Assembly: GCA_023266435.1 (NCBI GenBank)
Contig: JAHFQF010000079.1
Location: forward strand, 1 to 9,874
DNA from: Legionellales bacterium
GTDB taxonomy: Bacteria > Pseudomonadota > Gammaproteobacteria > Berkiellales > Berkiellaceae
Reading direction: 5' to 3'
DNA: 9,874 bases
Below the pieces are notes generated by a model that did not search any database, had not been told where the DNA came from, and was given only the letters and a program-made list of their open reading frames with translations. A program made the translations under genes and the position numbers. Shown here piece by piece: positions 1 through 6,463 of this stretch. The first letter of the stretch is position 1. The number at the start of each line of letters is the position of its first letter.

Positions 1-179
1 AATTTTGGGCCAATTTGAAATCAAAAATAAAAAGCATTATTTCTCAGTGTCTCTCTCTTGCGGACGCCGTAGATTTAGCCTTTAGAGGTGCGATCATTTG
101 AATTTTAATCGACTATATATCGTAATTTCAATCTGGAAGGATAAGTTGGGAAGATTTATACTTAAGTGAACTCCAAGTA
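1..179. other. Unassigned leader before the amrB-like gene
   Basis: No gene can be assigned here. Two frames on the plus strand are open from the left edge (to a TAG at 83-85 and to a TGA at 99-101), so the end of an upstream gene is possible, but neither short peptide resembles a family I know. In particular I do not see the C-terminus of the radical SAM partner (AmrS) that often accompanies the next two genes. The stretch is AT rich, with a CT-rich run near 49-58 and a TATATAT run at 114-120. I found no convincing -35/-10 pair. Confidence 0.4.
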
Positions 180-983
180 ATGAGTCAATTTATGAAAACA
201 ATCAGACAGCCTGCTGTCAGCGGTCAGTTTTACCCTAACGACCCTGCAACACTGCAAACGCTAGTCCAGCAATATTTGCAGCAGGCCTCCACCACAGACT
301 GCACAATTCCCAGAGCACTCATCGCGCCGCATGCTGGGTATATTTACTCAGGAGCGGTGGCTGGTGCGGCATATGCTTGTTTAGATCAAGCCAAAGCAAG
401 AATACATCGGATTGTACTCTTAGGCCCTGCTCACTTTGTGCATTTGACTGGTTTAGCGTTACCTTCAGTAGATTACTTTGCAACCCCTTTAGGCGACATC
501 CGGATTGATGACGCGATGCGCCAGGAGGCGCTACAATTACCCGGGGTGATACTTTCTGATGCGGCGCATGAGAAAGAACATTCTCTAGAGGTGCAACTCC
601 CTTTTTTACAGATATTGTTTAATGAGTTCAGCATATTACCCATCGCTGTGGGACATTGTGCCCCAGAAGCGATTGCAACGCTATTAGCAGGGTTTGTTGA
701 CGATCCTCACACGCTGATAGTGATTAGCTCTGATTTAAGCCACTATCATGCATACGAAGAAGCCAAGCAGTTGGATTTGGCGACATCAGAGGCTATTTTA
801 AATATGCGCTTAGAAAAAGTGCAATCTGCGGGAGCTTGTGGTGCAGTGCCTATTCGTGGGTTGTTGGCTTGCGCCAAGGTGCGTCATTGGCACAGCCGCC
901 TAATTGCCTTATGTAACTCTGGAGATACCGCGGGCCCTAAAGATCGAGTAGTGGGTTACGGAGCATATCATTTTTATGAGTAA
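180..983 (+). CDS. amrB: AmmeMemoRadiSam system protein B (MEMO family)
   Basis: A 267-residue MEMO-family protein. The family shares the fold of class III extradiol (LigB-like) dioxygenases, but its biochemical role in bacteria is unsettled. Seen in the sequence: VSGQFYP (13-19), APHAGYIYSG (49-58), GPAHF (82-86), EHSLEVQLPF (133-142), SSDLSHYH (183-190), a CG pair (220-221) and SGDTAG (247-252) near the C-terminus. H51 and H85 fall at the positions of the metal-binding histidines H49 and H81 of human MEMO1 by motif alignment. The start is uncertain: neither ATG 180 nor ATG 192 (Met5) has a clear Shine-Dalgarno sequence, and the frame is open upstream only to a TAA at 123-125 without another standard start. 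The stop overlaps the next gene, an AMMECR1 protein. These two families commonly occur with a radical SAM enzyme, which is not in this window. Family assignment is firm. Confidence 0.93.
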   Translation: MSQFMKTIRQPAVSGQFYPNDPATLQTLVQQYLQQASTTDCTIPRALIAPHAGYIYSGAVAGAAYACLDQAKARIHRIVLLGPAHFVHLTGLALPSVDYFATPLGDIRIDDAMRQEALQLPGVILSDAAHEKEHSLEVQLPFLQILFNEFSILPIAVGHCAPEAIATLLAGFVDDPHTLIVISSDLSHYHAYEEAKQLDLATSEAILNMRLEKVQSAGACGAVPIRGLLACAKVRHWHSRLIALCNSGDTAGPKDRVVGYGAYHFYE

Positions 984-1557
984 TCTGATGTTGACGGTAG
1001 AAGAACAAAAGATTTTATTACAATTGGCGCGTCTTGCATTAGTCGCTGCTATCAAAGAAAAGAAACATTTGCAGTATGATAAGCAGTCCCTTCCAGCATC
1101 GTTTTTGGAAATGGGGGCTTCTTTTGTCACCCTAAAAAAAAATCATCAATTACGAGGTTGCATCGGGACTCTTGCGGCGCATCAATCACTGGTGACTGAT
1201 GTTTTAGAGCATACTGTGCAAGCCGCATTGTCTGATCCCCGATTTCCGCCAGTCACAGTTTCTGAGTTGTCTGATATTATGATTTACATTTCTGTATTAA
1301 CTCAGCCAGAGGCACTTGTTTTTCATTCGGAGCAAGATTGTATTGGGCAACTCAGAGTGGGCATTGATGGCGTTATTTTGTCTGACAAAGGGCATAGAGG
1401 TACATTTCTGCCTAGTGTGTGGGAGGAGTTACCTAATCCTCAGGATTTTTTTTCACACCTAAAAAATAAAGCTGGATTTCAAAAAAATTACTGGTCTGAG
1501 ACAGTGAGTGTGCAACGATATCAGGTGCAGTATCTTGCAGAGGATGGGATTATCTAG
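976..1557 (+). CDS. amrA: AmmeMemoRadiSam system protein A (AMMECR1 domain)
   Basis: A 193-residue protein that is almost entirely one AMMECR1 domain. The hallmark LRGCIG motif is at residues 59-64, followed by SDPRFPPV (86-93) and the C-terminal block GTFLPSVWEELPNPQDF (142-158), all typical of the family. It has no signal peptide or membrane segment, so it should be cytosolic. The biochemical function of AMMECR1 proteins is not established; linkage to MEMO and radical SAM genes suggests a shared modification pathway (known association, function inferred). The first ATG lies inside the end of the upstream gene, giving an 8-bp ATGAGTAA overlap that points to translational coupling. A second in-frame ATG at 988 (Met5) would place the start after the upstream stop. 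No strong Shine-Dalgarno sequence precedes either start; a GGAG lies rather far upstream, at about 960-963. Confidence 0.93.
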   Translation: MSNLMLTVEEQKILLQLARLALVAAIKEKKHLQYDKQSLPASFLEMGASFVTLKKNHQLRGCIGTLAAHQSLVTDVLEHTVQAALSDPRFPPVTVSELSDIMIYISVLTQPEALVFHSEQDCIGQLRVGIDGVILSDKGHRGTFLPSVWEELPNPQDFFSHLKNKAGFQKNYWSETVSVQRYQVQYLAEDGII

Positions 1558-1628
1558 GTAAGCGTTAATAGTAAACACTTCTCCGAGTATCACAACCGTT
1601 ACCTACCTAAGGGATTAAGGAAAGAGAC

Positions 1629-2042
1629 ATGCAATTATGGGGGCTTAAAACCATCAGTGCTCTAGATGTCTGGAGTATTGAGCATGTGTTAACAGGGATT
1701 ACGATTGGCTCTTTAGTGGCCTGGAGTTCACGTCAAGACAAAGAGTCAGATAAAAAACTTGTCCAACGTTTAGAACTCTATAAATTATTATTCATTGCCT
1801 ACCTATGGGAGTGTATTGAGCATTATTTAGAGGTGGGTTTAGCTGGAGATGCGGTCGCTGAGTGGTTTCAAGGAGTAGAGCATTGGACAAACCGTCTTAT
1901 TACCGATCCATTGTGTGTGCTATTAGGTTACGTACTATACAAACGCTATACTTATTTACGTATTCCCGCCCGCATTTTTAGTTGTTTGTGGTTAATAGTT
2001 CATATTTTTGTGTTTCCGCATAGTATGTATTTGCATACCTAG
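1629..2042 (+). CDS. Small polytopic membrane protein of unknown function
   Basis: A 137-residue hydrophobic protein with about four predicted transmembrane segments (roughly 17-33, 52-68, 90-104 and 113-130). I do not recognise a named family. Polar and aromatic residues cluster in or beside the membrane segments: IEHVLTG (17-23), WECIEHYLEVG (60-70) and GVEHWTNRLITDPL (82-95). Three repeats of an E-H pair (E18-H19, E64-H65, E84-H85) and the N88/R89/D93 group look like functional rather than purely structural residues, possibly binding metal or a phosphate head group (inference). The start is well supported: TTAAGGAAAGAG ends three bases before the ATG. The gene is 71 bp after amrA and 28 bp before a membrane acyltransferase, so it is probably cotranscribed with the latter and may work in envelope lipid metabolism. 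Confidence 0.8.
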   Translation: MQLWGLKTISALDVWSIEHVLTGITIGSLVAWSSRQDKESDKKLVQRLELYKLLFIAYLWECIEHYLEVGLAGDAVAEWFQGVEHWTNRLITDPLCVLLGYVLYKRYTYLRIPARIFSCLWLIVHIFVFPHSMYLHT

Positions 2043-2070
2043 AGGGATCTGAGTTGATTGGCTGTTTGGA

Positions 2071-3024
2071 TTGAAAGATAATAGTTCTTTTGATTCAACA
2101 AGATTGGTGGTTAACTTGCTTACTATATGGAAGAATTTAAAAGGGAGCTTGGTGTTTTTATTTTTACTGCTCCACACTTTATTCTACGCCCTACCCTTAT
2201 ATTTTTCTTGTTTGGTTCGTTTAGTGCTGCCTTATCGATTTTTTATTCAATATATATTCCCAATCAACACTAAAATTATTGCAGCTTGGGTGCACACTAA
2301 TAATTGGATGATACGTCATTTGTTAAAAACAAAGATTCGAGTTATCCATGAAGATCCTTTGTACTTAGACAAATGGTATGTATTAAGTTGTAATCATCAA
2401 AACTGGTTTGATGTATTGGCTGTCTTTTGGGCTGCACAGGGAAAGATACCTTTTACTAAATATTTTGTTAAACACAGTATTAATTATTATCCCTTGTTAC
2501 AATTAAGTATTTGGGCTTTAGATTGCCCTGCCATGAAACGCTATACTAAAGAGCAAATGGAAGCCAATCCTAAGCTTCGCACTAAGGATTTAGAAACAGC
2601 CAATAAAGCGTGTGAAAACATGGCGTTTCAGCCAACTTGTATGATGAATTTCACAGAGGGTACGCGTTTTAGTGAAAAAAAACATGCTAAACAGCACTCT
2701 CCCTATCAACACCTATTAAAACCTAAAGCAGGCGGTATTGCTTTTGTGATTAAGGCGCTGGGGGAGAAATTAGCCGGTGTATTAGATATTACCATCGCTT
2801 ATCCTAGTCATAAAGTAAACTTCTGGCGGTTTCTCTGTGGGGAAATTAAAGAGGTTATTTTACATACAAAGCTGCGCCCTATTCCGTCCGCGTTTTTGCA
2901 GAGGGATTATCAGCAGGATGAGGTTTATAGAGCCCAGTTTAAACAGTGGTTAGATGACATCTGGCTTGAAAAAGATCAACGTATTGAGACGATGATGCGA
3001 TCCTTATCAAAGGACACCGTGTAA
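2071..3024 (+). CDS. yihG: YihG-like membrane acyltransferase (PlsC/LPLAT superfamily)
   Basis: Up to 317 residues, close to E. coli YihG (about 310). The superfamily transfers acyl chains to lysophosphatidate-like acceptors at the inner membrane. Seen: an N-terminal hydrophobic segment (about 26-54), the catalytic HX4D motif HQNWFD (109-114), a conserved CPAMKRYTKEQ block (152-162), the acceptor-binding EGTR motif (196-199), KPKAGGIA (217-224) and YPSHK (244-248). The region around FTEGTRFSEKKHAKQHS is strongly YihG-like. The start is unclear: TTG 2071 is the longest reading but has no good ribosome binding site. TTG 2116 follows GGTGG, and GTG 2152 follows AAGGGAG at short spacing; the latter would remove 27 residues and leave the membrane segment. 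No in-frame ATG exists upstream of the motifs at a plausible position. Likely cotranscribed with the membrane protein ahead of it. Confidence 0.88.
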   Translation: MKDNSSFDSTRLVVNLLTIWKNLKGSLVFLFLLLHTLFYALPLYFSCLVRLVLPYRFFIQYIFPINTKIIAAWVHTNNWMIRHLLKTKIRVIHEDPLYLDKWYVLSCNHQNWFDVLAVFWAAQGKIPFTKYFVKHSINYYPLLQLSIWALDCPAMKRYTKEQMEANPKLRTKDLETANKACENMAFQPTCMMNFTEGTRFSEKKHAKQHSPYQHLLKPKAGGIAFVIKALGEKLAGVLDITIAYPSHKVNFWRFLCGEIKEVILHTKLRPIPSAFLQRDYQQDEVYRAQFKQWLDDIWLEKDQRIETMMRSLSKDTV

Positions 3025-3056
3025 ACTTAGACCCCGGAATCTTCGATGTCACTTGA

Positions 3057-3086
3057 TTGGTCTGATCGCAGAGGGAGGGCTATACT
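3057..3086 (+). promoter_or_regulatory. Candidate sigma70 promoter for the lipoprotein gene
   Basis: TTGGTC (3057-3062) and TATACT (3081-3086) are separated by 18 bp and resemble -35 and -10 elements; TATACT matches five of six consensus bases. Transcription would start near 3092-3094, about 30 bases before the lipoprotein ATG. The -10 element overlaps the left arm of the inverted repeat at 3082-3116, as expected for a repressor-controlled promoter. This is a pattern match only. Confidence 0.42.
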
Positions 3087-3116
3087 CTTAAGCAGATAGG
3101 ATAAGCTTAAGAGTAT
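3082..3116 (+). promoter_or_regulatory. Perfect 12-bp inverted repeat before the lipoprotein gene
   Basis: ATACTCTTAAGC (3082-3093) and its exact reverse complement GCTTAAGAGTAT (3105-3116) flank an 11-base spacer. Each arm contains the hexamer CTTAAG. The left arm overlaps the candidate -10 element, and the right arm contains the only Shine-Dalgarno-like sequence (AAGAG, 3109-3113) ahead of the ATG at 3124. It may be an operator for a dimeric regulator or, in transcripts entering from upstream, a hairpin that masks the ribosome binding site. No T-run follows, so it does not look like an intrinsic terminator. Confidence 0.6.
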
Positions 3117-3123
3117 CATTCTG

Positions 3124-3717
3124 ATGAAAATCATTTTCTTTGTTCTCCTATTGCTGCTTAACGGTTGCGCGACGCAGCAAGAAGAAGGCGTGCCGTCTAA
3201 CTCTTTCCCACGCCATAAATTAAATTTTTTATTTAATGAAGGCTTGGTTTTAGATTATTCAGAATTGCATGCAGGCGATTGGCGGACAGTCTATCAAGAC
3301 GTAAAAGGACGCTATGCTCTCACTGAGTTTATTCCTAAAAAAGAATCTGAATCTAACTGGACTCAAAAATTTACCGTTGCTTTTTATCCAAAGCTTACTA
3401 TGCCCAAGCAAGCAACCTTAGATCAGGTTAAAGGACTCATTGAGCAATCTACGCCTTGGCCCTGTCTCAAAGAGGCATCTGCTCAAATCCTGGCTCAAAC
3501 CACCGAAGAAATATTGCTCTCAAAGCAGGGAAAGCAGTGCGATGTACAAGGTAATGAGATCTATCAAGTGATCCGATTAGTAAAAACTGAGCAAGGGGTA
3601 CACCAGCTCGCTTATCTAGAACGCAGTATACATCCGGATTTACTGAGGGTTGAGCAATACATACAGTATTTAACACAAGCTCAAGTCATTCAGAAAAAAG
3701 CCAAAGAAAAAAAATAA
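3124..3717 (+). CDS. Putative lipoprotein of unknown function
   Basis: A 197-residue protein with a lipoprotein signal: Lys2, a hydrophobic core (3-12) and the lipobox LNGC (12-15), with lipidation predicted at Cys15. Asn at -2 is less usual but tolerated. Ala at +2 (no Asp) favours sorting to the outer membrane in gammaproteobacteria. The mature part has no domain I recognise. It contains two further cysteines (C114 and C139) that could form a disulfide in the periplasm, a DWRTVYQD stretch (52-59), an ESNWTQKFTVAFYP stretch (76-89) and a lysine-rich C-terminus (KKAKEKK). The ribosome binding site is weak (AAGAG, ten bases before the ATG) and sits inside an inverted repeat. It lies 99 bp after the acyltransferase and probably has its own promoter; a terminator-like hairpin follows. 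Confidence 0.85.
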   Translation: MKIIFFVLLLLLNGCATQQEEGVPSNSFPRHKLNFLFNEGLVLDYSELHAGDWRTVYQDVKGRYALTEFIPKKESESNWTQKFTVAFYPKLTMPKQATLDQVKGLIEQSTPWPCLKEASAQILAQTTEEILLSKQGKQCDVQGNEIYQVIRLVKTEQGVHQLAYLERSIHPDLLRVEQYIQYLTQAQVIQKKAKEKK

Positions 3718-3722
3718 TGCTG

Positions 3723-3769
3723 ATGTCCTCTCCCAAAGGAGGGGGCATACCCTCTTCTTTAACGTTTTC
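3723..3769 (+). terminator. Probable intrinsic terminator after the lipoprotein gene
   Basis: An 11-bp stem pairs 3723-3733 (ATGTCCTCTCC) with 3738-3748 (GGAGGGGGCAT) around a four-base CAAA loop, with two G-U wobbles. A T-rich stretch follows at 3753-3769, separated from the stem by a few bases, so the T-tract is imperfect. It starts six bases after the lipoprotein stop codon, the expected place for a terminator. Confidence 0.5.
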
Positions 3770-3841
3770 TGCCCATCCATTAAAACCGTTCAAAGGGTAA
3801 TGGTGACTCTCGCAGAACTAAGTAGGTTGAGACAAGGTTTG

Positions 3842-3889
3842 GATGAAAAATAGACGAAAAACGCGCAGCATCTATAAAAGATACGCCGC
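3842..3889 (-). terminator. Probable intrinsic terminator of the FAD monooxygenase gene
   Basis: On the minus strand, GCGGCGTATC (3889-3880) pairs with GATGCTGCGC (3872-3863) across a seven-base loop, as five and three base pairs separated by a two-base mismatch. GTTTTTC follows directly and a second run of five T lies about 10 bases further on. It is just beyond the stop codon of the minus-strand gene and faces the lipoprotein terminator, as expected between converging genes. Confidence 0.5.
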
Positions 3890-3894
3890 CGTTC

Positions 3895-5058
3895 TCACAC
3901 ATAATCGGGTAATGAAATGGCATTCGCCGCCATTTTCATTTTTTCCATAATCACACTTGAACGCTGTTCTATTATCTCTTTCGAGACTTCGCCTTCTGCA
4001 AGAAAGCTCTCCCCTACCCAAACACCCAAGTCTTGATTGGCATCAACAAATGGACGCATTAGTTCATTGTAACGTTTAAAAGCCACGGAATAATCACCTT
4101 CTGCTGACTTTAATTCACCCGCTAAGATATAAGCCCCGACAATGGCCAAACTAGTACCCTGGCCAGACAATGGCGAAGCACAATAACCAGCATCGCCCAG
4201 CAATGCGACACGACCTTTAGTCCAGGAGTCTATTTTTAGCTGGGCCATGACATCAAAATAGAAATCATCACTATCATTAATTAGATCGAGTATCTTATTC
4301 GACGCCCATCCCAGATCACAGAACCAGTCTCTAAGACACTTTTTTTGTTCTTTTTCATTGGCGATACCACTTAATGCTTTCTTTGATCGAAACGCAAAAG
4401 TTGCAAATGCTCTATCAGGATCTTTATCGCTAACCATACTGATTAATTTTTGATCTTTTTCGAATAAGACTTGAATTCTATTGAGATTTAAATAATTTGG
4501 TATACTAAAAACGCTGATGTAAGAACCTAGATTGAAGAGCTGGCAATCTTCGTCTGAAAAGGTCATCCCTCTAGCCGACGAGTGTAATCCATCGGCTGCC
4601 ATCACCAGATCATAGCGCTCGATGTGGCCATCCTTAAAAGTCACTTCGACAACCTGATCCTTTTGCGTAAGGCTTATGATTTCTTTATGGAAATGGCACG
4701 GTACGTCAGGGATGGCTTTTAATAAAATATTAACTAATTCACCGCGAACGATCTCGACATCATCGCCTTCTCTGAAACCAGCTTTTTCACCGTGTTCCTC
4801 TGATAGAGTTTGACCATCAGCATCCACATAGCGCGTTGACAATAGCGATGTGCGCTTTGCATATATATCATCATATATACCCATTTTTTTGACAATATCT
4901 GCCGCAATACCACGAATGTCTATGGCGTATCCACCCGTTCTTAATTGTTTGCTTCTTTCTATTAGGGTTGGATTGAAACCATATTTTTTTAGCCAATAGC
5001 AAATCGTAGGGCCGGCTATGCTAGCGCCTATAATGAGTATTTTGCGGTTGTGATTCAT
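3895..5058 (-). CDS. FAD-dependent monooxygenase (aromatic hydroxylase type)
   Basis: A 387-residue class A flavoprotein monooxygenase of the p-hydroxybenzoate hydroxylase fold, expected to use NAD(P)H and O2 to hydroxylate a small organic substrate in the cytosol. Seen: the dinucleotide-binding motif GASIAG (11-16) with the ribose-binding acid E34, TGGYAIDIRG (41-50), R106 in the EIVRGEL segment, the DG motif MAADGLHSSAR (153-163), and the GD motif with FAD-contacting block GRVALLGDAGYCASPLSGQG (282-301). The length matches the family, which also includes TetX-type tetracycline-inactivating enzymes, but the N-terminal motifs look more like the general GASIAGP monooxygenase group; the substrate cannot be read from sequence. 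The start is supported by AAAGG six bases before the ATG. It lies downstream of an MFS exporter on the same strand. A palindrome sits 33-54 bp upstream. Confidence 0.88.
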   Translation of the reverse strand: MNHNRKILIIGASIAGPTICYWLKKYGFNPTLIERSKQLRTGGYAIDIRGIAADIVKKMGIYDDIYAKRTSLLSTRYVDADGQTLSEEHGEKAGFREGDDVEIVRGELVNILLKAIPDVPCHFHKEIISLTQKDQVVEVTFKDGHIERYDLVMAADGLHSSARGMTFSDEDCQLFNLGSYISVFSIPNYLNLNRIQVLFEKDQKLISMVSDKDPDRAFATFAFRSKKALSGIANEKEQKKCLRDWFCDLGWASNKILDLINDSDDFYFDVMAQLKIDSWTKGRVALLGDAGYCASPLSGQGTSLAIVGAYILAGELKSAEGDYSVAFKRYNELMRPFVDANQDLGVWVGESFLAEGEVSKEIIEQRSSVIMEKMKMAANAISLPDYV

Positions 5059-5090
5059 ATTTAGCCTTTATTTATAGTTACAATAGTGAC

Positions 5091-5112
5091 TTGAATATAC
5101 CAATATACTCAA
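5091..5112 (-). promoter_or_regulatory. Imperfect palindrome upstream of the monooxygenase gene
   Basis: TTGAATATA (5091-5099) and TATACTCAA (5104-5112) form 9-bp inverted arms with one mismatch around a four-base CCAA centre, 33-54 bp before the monooxygenase ATG. The size and position fit an operator for a dimeric repressor such as a TetR or MarR type (inference; no regulator gene is visible here). Three AATATA hexamers at 5094, 5102 and 5111 overlap the element. The AT richness raises the risk of a chance match. Confidence 0.4.
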
Positions 5113-5198
5113 TATATCGGGGTAAGTCAGGATACGTGTGTAGATAGGACTTTTCATACTTCAAACCGCCCAAAACCCCTTCCTCATATAATTTTGCG

Positions 5199-5216
5199 TC
5201 ATTTTTATAAAAATGA
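5199..5216. repeat. Perfect 18-bp AT-rich palindrome after the MFS gene
   Basis: TCATTTTTATAAAAATGA is identical to its own reverse complement and lies 17 bp beyond the MFS stop codon. On the plus strand it is followed by four T. As RNA it would form only a weak AU hairpin, so termination is possible but unconvincing; a protein-binding site is the alternative. Confidence 0.5.
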
Positions 5217-5232
5217 TTTTAGCTCAGCTTAC

Positions 5233-6402
5233 TCAGTTCCTTGGTTTAATGCTTATGACTACCACCCCTATTCCTACACATATAGCACAGAGCCAAGCTA
5301 AAGCAGGTAAAGTGTTGTTGCCAAATACAGTCACTAAGATCCCCGCTAATCCCCCAGCCATGCCGCGAATAGACCAATACATGGCCACACGGCTACCCAT
5401 GGGTTCTTGACAGCTGTCTACAGCCAGGCGATTTAAAGAGCCAAAAGTCATTGAGGAACCGAGTGCTACCCCTAGCATGCCCACTATAAAGGCGTATTCA
5501 TTTAAATAATAAGCACTGAATAATAAAAACAACGCACTAGCGAAAGCGATAGAAAATCCAAGGTGTAATAACCTTTCTATAGAGGTGCGTGCTAAAGTGT
5601 ATTTTGCGGCTTTTGCACCCAAGATAAAGCCACTGAACACAACCAATTGCGCTACCCCAAAAAATAATTGGGTGTGTTGATAGGTTTCTATCAAAATAAA
5701 AGGACTTTCAACAATCCACGCAAAAAATCCCATCACCAGGATACAACTAGAGCCCGTATAGCGCATAAAGTGTTTGTTTTTTAAAATCGACCAATAATCT
5801 TGCGTAATCTTCCTGAGATTGATCGGAACAGGTTTAGGATTTGTTTCAGGCATAGAAACTGAGAGTGCGCACAGTGAAAACACCCCGATCGCCGCTAAAA
5901 CATGGAAAATATTGCGCCAGCTGCCCAGGCTTTCAATCAGTGCTCCTAAAATGGGGCCTAAAGCTGGTGCAAGGATAGTAATGGCACCCATCCATGTGAG
6001 TAATTGGATAGCCTTTTTTTGCTCAAACAGCTCATGTACCACAGCATATCCTGCGACCAGCACTGTACAAACAGTAGTTCCTTGTAAAAATCGTATATAA
6101 GTAAAGGTGACAATGTCATCTGTCAGCGTACAAGCAAGGCTAGATAGAACAAAGATAAGTGCCCCAGATAATAATACTTTTTTCCGACCATAGCGATCAG
6201 CCAAGGGGCCTATAAATAGCTGTAAAGAGCCAGACCCAATGAACCAAGCTGCCAATGTATATTGAACCATGTCTTGAGTGGCACCAAAATCACGGGCAAT
6301 CGCAGGCAATGCTGGCAAATACATATCGGTTGAAAGATACGTTGCCATTTCACATAAGACTAGAAAAAAAGGAAACCATCGTTTTTGTTGTTCAATGTTC
6401 AT
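5233..6402 (-). CDS. MFS drug exporter, Bcr/CflA (DHA1) family
   Basis: A 389-residue, 12-helix major facilitator that should act as a proton-driven antiporter in the inner membrane, exporting drugs or small metabolites. Seen: STDMYLPALPAIARDFG (24-40), the Bcr/CflA signature at the end of helix 1; motif A GPLADRYGRKK (65-75) in the loop between helices 2 and 3; R104 in helix 4; the antiporter motif C region APALGPILGALI (145-156); SWRNIF (161-166); and a hydrophilic central loop at about 187-212. The length is typical of the family. The specific substrate is not readable, so I give no symbol. The ribosome binding site is weak (GGATGAAG ahead of the ATG). It follows the TackOD1-like gene by 61 bp, a gap holding a GC hairpin, and precedes a flavin monooxygenase on the same strand, suggesting a joint detoxification or resistance role (inference). 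Confidence 0.9.
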   Translation of the reverse strand: MNIEQQKRWFPFFLVLCEMATYLSTDMYLPALPAIARDFGATQDMVQYTLAAWFIGSGSLQLFIGPLADRYGRKKVLLSGALIFVLSSLACTLTDDIVTFTYIRFLQGTTVCTVLVAGYAVVHELFEQKKAIQLLTWMGAITILAPALGPILGALIESLGSWRNIFHVLAAIGVFSLCALSVSMPETNPKPVPINLRKITQDYWSILKNKHFMRYTGSSCILVMGFFAWIVESPFILIETYQHTQLFFGVAQLVVFSGFILGAKAAKYTLARTSIERLLHLGFSIAFASALFLLFSAYYLNEYAFIVGMLGVALGSSMTFGSLNRLAVDSCQEPMGSRVAMYWSIRGMAGGLAGILVTVFGNNTLPALAWLCAICVGIGVVVISIKPRN

Positions 6403-6428
6403 TATGCTACTTCATCCAAACTTTTAAC

Positions 6429-6452
6429 GGGCCGGTCTTAGTCTAACGGCCC
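6429..6452 (-). terminator. GC-rich hairpin between the TackOD1-like gene and the MFS gene
   Basis: GGGCCG (6429-6434) and CGGCCC (6447-6452) form a perfect 6-bp stem around a 12-base loop. On the minus strand it is followed by GTTAAAAGTTT, a poor T-tract, so it may be a weak or partial terminator, or a processing signal, between the upstream operon and the exporter gene. It lies 12 bp beyond the TackOD1-like stop codon. Confidence 0.35.
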
Positions 6453-6463
6453 TCACACTGTAT

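Noticed and set aside
1..100. Tail of an unknown gene or mobile element at the left edge
   Set aside because: Two frames are open from the edge, but the short peptides match nothing I recognise and no repeat end is visible.
98..121. TTGAAT (98-103) and TATATA (114-119) as a promoter for amrB
   Set aside because: The spacing is only 10 bp, too short for a sigma70 promoter.
909..1130. Open frame on the minus strand across the amrB-amrA junction
   Set aside because: It lies opposite two well-supported genes and its product has no family resemblance or ribosome binding site of note.
1555..1605. TAGGTAA (1555-1561) and TTACCTA (1599-1605) as a possible stem after amrA
   Set aside because: Only seven pairs with a 37-base gap and no T-run; this can easily arise by chance.
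3895..5058. Calling the monooxygenase a TetX tetracycline destructase
   Set aside because: The fold and length agree, but the N-terminal motifs fit a broader monooxygenase group and no substrate-specific residues could be confirmed.
5819..6100. Open frame on the plus strand inside the MFS gene
   Set aside because: It is antisense to conserved transporter helices and has no independent support.
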